From Actinoplanes xinjiangensis (GTDB lineage: Bacteria > Actinomycetota > Actinomycetes > Mycobacteriales > Micromonosporaceae), in assembly GCF_003148685.1 (NCBI RefSeq), contig NZ_QGGR01000016.1:117008-181007 (forward strand): DNA of 64,000 nt. Direction: 5' to 3'. Position numbers and translations under genes: made by a program. How positions within the stretch are numbered: position 1 is the first letter of the stretch; the number at the start of each line of letters is the position of its first letter. Below the pieces are notes generated by a model. The model ran no database searches. It had not been told where the DNA came from and worked only from the letters and a program-made list of their open reading frames with translations. This document shows positions 59,752-64,000 of the stretch, one piece after another.

Positions 59752-61476
59752 TCAGTCGCAGTCGCTGCCGCTGCCGCCGGCCACCTGGACGACCTTGCGG
59801 GTGGCCAGCTTGGCACCGGTGTCGGCGAGGGCGTCGGAGGGACGATCGCCGGCGGCGTGTGCCGTCTTCGCGGCGTCGAGGCCGACCGCGAACAGGCCGA
59901 TCTCGTAGTGCTGGCCCACCGCGCCGGGGAAGTATTCGACGCCCTCCCATGAGGACAGTGCCGACGGGTCGTCCCAGCCGTGCGGGTACTGGACGTACCA
60001 TTCGTTCGGTTCGTCGTTGTCCAGGTTCCGGACGGCGAGAACGAGGGTCTCACCGGCGGCCAGCCTGGCGGTCCCGGTCACGAAAGCGCATTTCTGTACG
60101 CCGGAGCCGGCCGCCGGCGTGATGATCTTCCCCGTCGTGGTGACGACGGCGGCCGTGGAGGTGGCCCCGGCTTCGGGCGTCGTGGCGCCGGCCGAGGGGG
60201 TCGGCTGTTCCACAGTCGGAGGGGCGATCACCCGCTTGGAAGCGGTGGGTGGCCCCGATGCGACGGTTCCACCCACGCCAGGGCTGTGACTCGGCGCCGC
60301 CACCGATGCCGTCGACGGCATGACGGTCGGCGCGGGTGACACCGTGGCCCCGGATGACACGATCGGATCGGCGACGGTGGTTCCGGGCTCGGCGGAGATC
60401 CACGGGGCGGCCACGGCCACCCCGCCCCCGAGTCCGGCAAGGGCGAGCGCCGAGGCCGCGGCCAGCGTGGGCCAGCGGCGGTTCCGCGGGCGCGCCGTCG
60501 GAACGGCCCGTCCGGTGACGGCCAGCCTCCGCAGTTCGGCCGCCCATTCCAGACCGTCGGCCGGGCGGCTCGCCGGGTCCGAGCGCAGCATCGCGAGCAC
60601 ATGCGCCGCCAGAGCATCCGGGTCGGTCACGCCGGCCGTCCGGGCGACCGCACGGATCCGCGGTGCCAGCAGGTCGGGTAGCGCGGCACCGGCCGGCGGC
60701 GGGTCCGCACCGAGGAGGCAGAACACCGCCAGAGCGCCCAGTGCGTACCAGTCTCCGGAGTCTTCCCGGGCCCGATACGGATTGCGCAGGATCTCCGGCG
60801 CCGTGTACGCCGGGGTGTGCATCCCCGCGGGGTCGTATCCGTCAGCGGCCGTCCGTATCCCGCCCACATCGATCAGCACCACACCGCGTGCCGGGTGAAC
60901 GATGCAGTTGCCGGGCTTCACGTCCCGGTGCAGGCTCGGGTTGCCCGCCGACCGGCTCGCCGCGTGCAGCTGCTGCAGGGCTTCGGCCGCCTCATGGACG
61001 TACTGCATCCGCTGCCCCACGGTCGCGGCGCCGGCCGGTTCCCCGCCGGCCAGTTCGGCGAGGGTGAGACCTTCGAGCCACTCCATCACCAGGTACGGCA
61101 CGGGTGGCCCATCACTCTCGCGGCCCTCCGGATGCGGAGGAGCGCCGACGAACACCTCGTTGAGCCAGACCAGCCGGGGCAGGTGGAGATGCTGGAGCAG
61201 GACCGTGCGGTCCTTCCACCGCTGGAGGACGTCCGCGGACGGCCAGTCGTCGTCGGCCCCGTCCGGCGGGTGGAGGGCTTTGACCGCCAGCGGAACAGCC
61301 GACCGCAGTTCGCCGTGGTAGCTGGCACGCCAGGTGGTGCCTTCGCCGCCGCGCCGGCCGTCACCGAGAAGTTCGAAGCGGTCGGGGGCGTCGATCGGAC
61401 CGGCGAACAGACCGTTCGGGCGCGGGCCGGGAAGCACCCCGGGCCCTTCGGTCGCCGCGCTCGTGTCACTCTCCAC
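59752..61476 (-). CDS. Membrane-anchored Ser/Thr protein kinase with external domain
   Basis: A 574-residue receptor-like kinase. Kinase domain at about 32-315: K66 in PLAVKALHP, HRDVKPGN with D185, and IDVGG, where the usual DFG phenylalanine is a valine (D203-V204-G205). One transmembrane helix at about 338-360, then a Thr/Pro/Ala linker and an extracytoplasmic domain at about 465-574 (LVLAVRNLDNDEPNEWYVQYPHGWDD) that may sense a ligand. Its start overlaps the FHA gene end by 11 bases. Confidence 0.88.
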   Translation of the reverse strand: MESDTSAATEGPGVLPGPRPNGLFAGPIDAPDRFELLGDGRRGGEGTTWRASYHGELRSAVPLAVKALHPPDGADDDWPSADVLQRWKDRTVLLQHLHLPRLVWLNEVFVGAPPHPEGRESDGPPVPYLVMEWLEGLTLAELAGGEPAGAATVGQRMQYVHEAAEALQQLHAASRSAGNPSLHRDVKPGNCIVHPARGVVLIDVGGIRTAADGYDPAGMHTPAYTAPEILRNPYRAREDSGDWYALGALAVFCLLGADPPPAGAALPDLLAPRIRAVARTAGVTDPDALAAHVLAMLRSDPASRPADGLEWAAELRRLAVTGRAVPTARPRNRRWPTLAAASALALAGLGGGVAVAAPWISAEPGTTVADPIVSSGATVSPAPTVMPSTASVAAPSHSPGVGGTVASGPPTASKRVIAPPTVEQPTPSAGATTPEAGATSTAAVVTTTGKIITPAAGSGVQKCAFVTGTARLAAGETLVLAVRNLDNDEPNEWYVQYPHGWDDPSALSSWEGVEYFPGAVGQHYEIGLFAVGLDAAKTAHAAGDRPSDALADTGAKLATRKVVQVAGGSGSDCD

Positions 61477-62152
61477 GGCGGTCGCCCAGGTCGGTCCGGC
61501 TGACGTGGCCGTTCCACAGCGCCCAGCGGGCCAACGGCAGCCGGAAGTCGTTCGCGTTGTCGCCCTCGGCGACCAACCCGGCGATGCCGTAGCCGGACAG
61601 GCTCTCCCTGATCATTTTCAGAACGTTGCGGACGTACTGCGGGCTGAGATCGAGACGTTCGCCGATTTCCGCGTACGTCGCCGGCCGCGCCGTCGCACCG
61701 GAGCCGGTGAGCAGCGGCCGGCACAGTTCGACCATCACCCGATGCTGGGCCGCGGTGAATCGTCCGGGCCCGGTGAACGTGTCGGCCGACGATGTCACGG
61801 GCGAACCCGCAGCCGGCCGCGACGACGAGGCCTCGACCTCCACGCTCTCGTCACCCCGGGAGCCGGCCAGAACGATCGAGAACCGTGGGTACGGAGGTGA
61901 GACGGCCGCCTGGGGCACCACCACGTGATCCTCACCGGCCGGCGGGCGTACCACGATCGGTTTGCTGGCGGATTCGTTGCGCACCAGAACCGTGCCGTCG
62001 ACCAGTTCGATGGCGACTGCCAGCCGGGAGATGTGGCCGTCATTCGGCAACTGGACCGTACAGGCGCTACCGCGTCCGACGGTGACCCGATCATTCGGCG
62101 TCAGGGTCCACCGGCGCGCCAGATAGCTGATGGTTGCCGTTGAGCCGTTCAA
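61466..62152 (-). CDS. FHA-domain protein with C-terminal helix-turn-helix
   Basis: A 228-residue protein. FHA-like domain at about 10-95 (RVTVGRGSACTVQLPND, HISRLAVAIEL, NES). C-terminal winged-helix-like region at about 140-215 (FTAAQHRVMVELCRPLL, TYAEIGERLDLSPQYVRNVLKMI). FHA domains bind phosphothreonine, so it is a likely target of the overlapping kinase, turning phosphorylation into gene regulation. The TTG at 62152 has GAAGG 7 bases upstream; the frame is open further to 62233. Confidence 0.78.
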   Translation of the reverse strand: MNGSTATISYLARRWTLTPNDRVTVGRGSACTVQLPNDGHISRLAVAIELVDGTVLVRNESASKPIVVRPPAGEDHVVVPQAAVSPPYPRFSIVLAGSRGDESVEVEASSSRPAAGSPVTSSADTFTGPGRFTAAQHRVMVELCRPLLTGSGATARPATYAEIGERLDLSPQYVRNVLKMIRESLSGYGIAGLVAEGDNANDFRLPLARWALWNGHVSRTDLGDRRGE

Positions 62153-62480
62153 AACGCCACCTTCTCGACCGCACCGGCGATGAAGCCGAAGTCTTGCAGG
62201 CGGCCCCTTCAGATCACCAGATATCAACGGCAAACCGGCACCTGAGTACGGTCAATCTCCACCGATCGGGGTCCGATGGCCGGACATACGCCGAACCGGA
62301 TCACGACTTCGCCCCCTCCGGACGGTCGGGCGCCGGCCGCCCCGGTCACGATCGGGGCGATCATCCGCCGGATCTCTTGTTGGCCGCTCTCGACTACTGT
62401 TCAATCCGTCATCAGATGCGATGCGAAGAGCGACGACGTTGTCCGCGATTCAAAGTCACGGATAGGTAACGGGGGATTCG
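62153..62480. other. 328-bp intergenic region between divergent genes
   Basis: No gene or repeat recognised. It should contain the promoters of the FHA/kinase pair and of the phytase gene. Confidence 0.5.
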
Positions 62481-63746
62481 GTGTTCAACAATCAGCCACC
62501 CCCTGGTCAGGTGGATCGGGAATCGTCACCGGTCATGCAACGGACCACCGGTATTGCCGCGCTCGTCGCTCTGACCACTCTCGCCGCCGGTTTCCCGGCG
62601 TATGCGGCCGAGCGCCCGCCCCGGGAGATCACCGCCACCGTCGAGACGCCGAGCCTCTTCGACGACGAGGCCGGCGGCGACGCCGACGCTGACGACCCGG
62701 CCATCTGGATCAACCCGGCCGACAAGGGCCGCAGCCTGGTCATCGGCACCGCCAAGAACGGCGGCCTGCGCGTCTACGACCTCAAGGGTCGCGAGATCCA
62801 GTCGATCGCCACGCCCGAGGGTGGCCGGTTCAACAACGTCGACGTTCTGACCGGCTTCAAGCTCGGCAAGAAGAAGGTCGACGTCGCCGTCGTCACCGAC
62901 CGCGGTCTCGACAAGCTGCGCATCTACAAGATCGAGGCGAACGGTCTCACCGACATCACGGCGGCCGACGCCCCGCTGCTCTTCTCGAAGGATGAGTCCG
63001 AGGTCGAGGAGCAGGCGACCGGCTACGGCATCGCCGTCTACGACCGTTACGCGGTGGTGAGCCGCCGGCACAGCACGCGGCTGGGGATCTTCCGGCTCGA
63101 GGAGAAGAACGGACGGGTCACCTACCGCACCACCGACACCCTGGACCTGCCCCGCGAGTTCCAGCTGCCGAACGGCGAGCGCTGGACCCCGTGCCTCGAG
63201 CCCGGCGAGGACCCGCAGGTCGAGGGCATGGTCGTGGACGCTGAGGCGGGCGTGCTCTACGCCGCCCAGGAGGACGTCGCCCTCTGGCGCATCAACCTGG
63301 CCGGCGGCACGTTCAGCAGCATCCCGCGAGTGGTCGAGCGGGTCCGCGAGTTCGGCGAGCCGGCCACCTACGACCCGGAGTCGGAGGAGTGCACCGTCGA
63401 ATATGTGAACGGCTTCGGCGGCCGCATCACCGCCGACGTCGAGGGCGCCACGGTCTACCGCACCGGCAAGCGCAGCGGCTACCTGATCGTTTCCAGTCAG
63501 GGCGACAGTCGCTTCTTCGTCTACGACCGCCGCACCAACAAGCCGGTGACCATCTTCTCGGTCACCGACGGCCGCAACGCCGACGGCGTCCAGCACTCCG
63601 ACGGCGCCGCCGTCACCGCGGTCGCCCTCCCCGGCTACCCGAAGGGCCTCCTGGTCCTCCACGACGGCGAGGACACTCCGAACGGCGACCGCACCAGCAC
63701 CAACTTCAAGTTCGTCGACTGGCGCTCGCTGGGCCTGCCCTCCTGA
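62481..63746 (+). CDS. Secreted beta-propeller phytase
   Basis: A 421-residue exported phosphatase of the BPP family, which releases phosphate from phytate using calcium. Signal sequence core at about 23-42 (GIAALVALTTLAAGFPAYA). Family motifs: DADDPAIWINPADKGRSLVIGT, KNGGLRVYDLKGREIQ, NNVDV, QVEGMVVD, YLIVSSQGDSRFFVYDR and DGVQHSDG. The GTG at 62481 has GGGGGA 5 bases upstream; the ATG at 62535, just before the hydrophobic core, is an alternative. Confidence 0.9.
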   Translation: MFNNQPPPGQVDRESSPVMQRTTGIAALVALTTLAAGFPAYAAERPPREITATVETPSLFDDEAGGDADADDPAIWINPADKGRSLVIGTAKNGGLRVYDLKGREIQSIATPEGGRFNNVDVLTGFKLGKKKVDVAVVTDRGLDKLRIYKIEANGLTDITAADAPLLFSKDESEVEEQATGYGIAVYDRYAVVSRRHSTRLGIFRLEEKNGRVTYRTTDTLDLPREFQLPNGERWTPCLEPGEDPQVEGMVVDAEAGVLYAAQEDVALWRINLAGGTFSSIPRVVERVREFGEPATYDPESEECTVEYVNGFGGRITADVEGATVYRTGKRSGYLIVSSQGDSRFFVYDRRTNKPVTIFSVTDGRNADGVQHSDGAAVTAVALPGYPKGLLVLHDGEDTPNGDRTSTNFKFVDWRSLGLPS

Positions 63747-63770
63747 CGGCGCAGCTCCCCGAAACACCGA

Positions 63771-63804
63771 AGGCCGGGTCTCTCTTCACGGAGAGGCCCG
63801 GCCT
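63771..63804 (+). terminator. Rho-independent terminator after the phytase gene
   Basis: 14-bp arms (63771-63784 and 63791-63804) with one mismatch and a 6-base loop, followed by a T-run. It ends transcription 24 bp after the phytase stop. Confidence 0.8.
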
Positions 63805-63908
63805 TTTCACAACCGATATCGGGTACGCCCCACAACTCCCACCACCGCAGGGCAACCGCCCCCGGCTGCGCCGCGACCGCCGGCGGAGTCCCGTCCCGGA
63901 AACACAGA

Positions 63909-63939
63909 AAAGGCCCACCCGTTACCCGGGTGGGCCTTT
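63909..63939 (-). terminator. rRNA operon terminator
   Basis: Perfect 13-bp arms (63909-63921 and 63927-63939), flanked by A's and T's, located 11 bases after the 5S rRNA 3' end on the minus strand. It would also work in the + direction. Confidence 0.8.
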
Positions 63940-63950
63940 CCTTACGTTGA

Positions 63951-64000
63951 GTCCGGCGGCGTCCTACTCTCCCACACCCTCCCGAGTGCAGTACCATCGG
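63951..64000 (-). rRNA. rrf: 5S ribosomal RNA, 3' end only
   Basis: The reverse strand reads GATGGTACTGCACTCG, then GGGTGTGGGAGAGTAGGACG and CCGCCGGA, the conserved 3' third of actinobacterial 5S rRNA. The remaining operon lies to the right of the window. Confidence 0.92.

Noticed and set aside
62526..63767. 413-residue minus-strand frame
   Set aside because: Antisense to the phytase gene; no domain and typical high-GC shadow composition.

Overview
The window is high-GC actinobacterial DNA. Secreted pectate lyase, CBM2 and phytase proteins, many SpoIIE-type phosphatases and STAS proteins, ECF sigma factors, and an integrated actinomycete integrative and conjugative element (AICE) suggest a Micromonosporaceae chromosome, perhaps Actinoplanes or a relative. 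The genus is inference from gene content only. The right edge runs into the 3' end of a 5S rRNA gene, so the window ends beside an rRNA operon. The left edge cuts hemL.

Regions: (1) 1-12 kb: partial hemL, a STAS anti-anti-sigma factor, an ECF sigma factor with a coupled membrane partner, a secreted PL3 pectate lyase, a response regulator, a very large poly-HAMP hybrid histidine kinase and, divergent from it, an ATPase-GAF-PP2C phosphatase. (2) 12-15 kb: two paralogous RibD/DHFR-like reductases separated by 1.6 kb of non-coding DNA holding three kinds of short repeats. (3) 15-21 kb: an FAD oxidoreductase and oligopeptidase B share a divergent region with a LexA-like site; then a PadR-controlled ABC exporter. 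(4) 21-27.3 kb: a six-gene minus-strand operon encoding a full stressosome core (RsbR, RsbS, RsbT), an ATPase-PP2C protein, a histidine kinase and a receiver-PP2C protein, with a STAS gene divergent from it. (5) 27.3-32.2 kb: MscL, a 77-aa ORF behind a 40-bp palindrome containing a perfect SOS box, a zf-HC2 anti-sigma-like protein, a CGNR regulator, a lipoprotein L,D-transpeptidase and a second ECF sigma/partner pair.

(6) 32.2-48.0 kb: an AICE integrated at the 3' end of tRNA-Lys(UUU). It has Int, Xis, RepSA-like initiator, SpdB-like protein, FtsK/TraB translocase, an SCO3933-like protein and a KorSA-like GntR repressor, plus a string of overlapping mini-genes. A shared 14-bp motif lies at the same distance from the starts of the repressor and SCO3933-like genes. 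Cargo includes an XRE regulator/inositol-phosphatase pair and a lower-GC island with a Ser/Thr kinase, a NYN-domain protein and an unknown ORF. The left att copy is itself the end of an older, decayed relative, so elements have accumulated in tandem. (7) 48-64 kb: mostly secreted or surface proteins (M4 and S1 proteases, CBM2-FN3 protein, esterase-CBM2, lectin-CHAP hydrolase, beta-propeller phytase), an FUSC-type membrane protein and a kinase/FHA pair, then the rRNA terminator and 5S end.

A common theme is signalling by partner switching: STAS proteins, RsbT/RsbW-type ATPases and PP2C phosphatases occur at three separate places in the first 27 kb, next to phosphorelay kinases and receivers.
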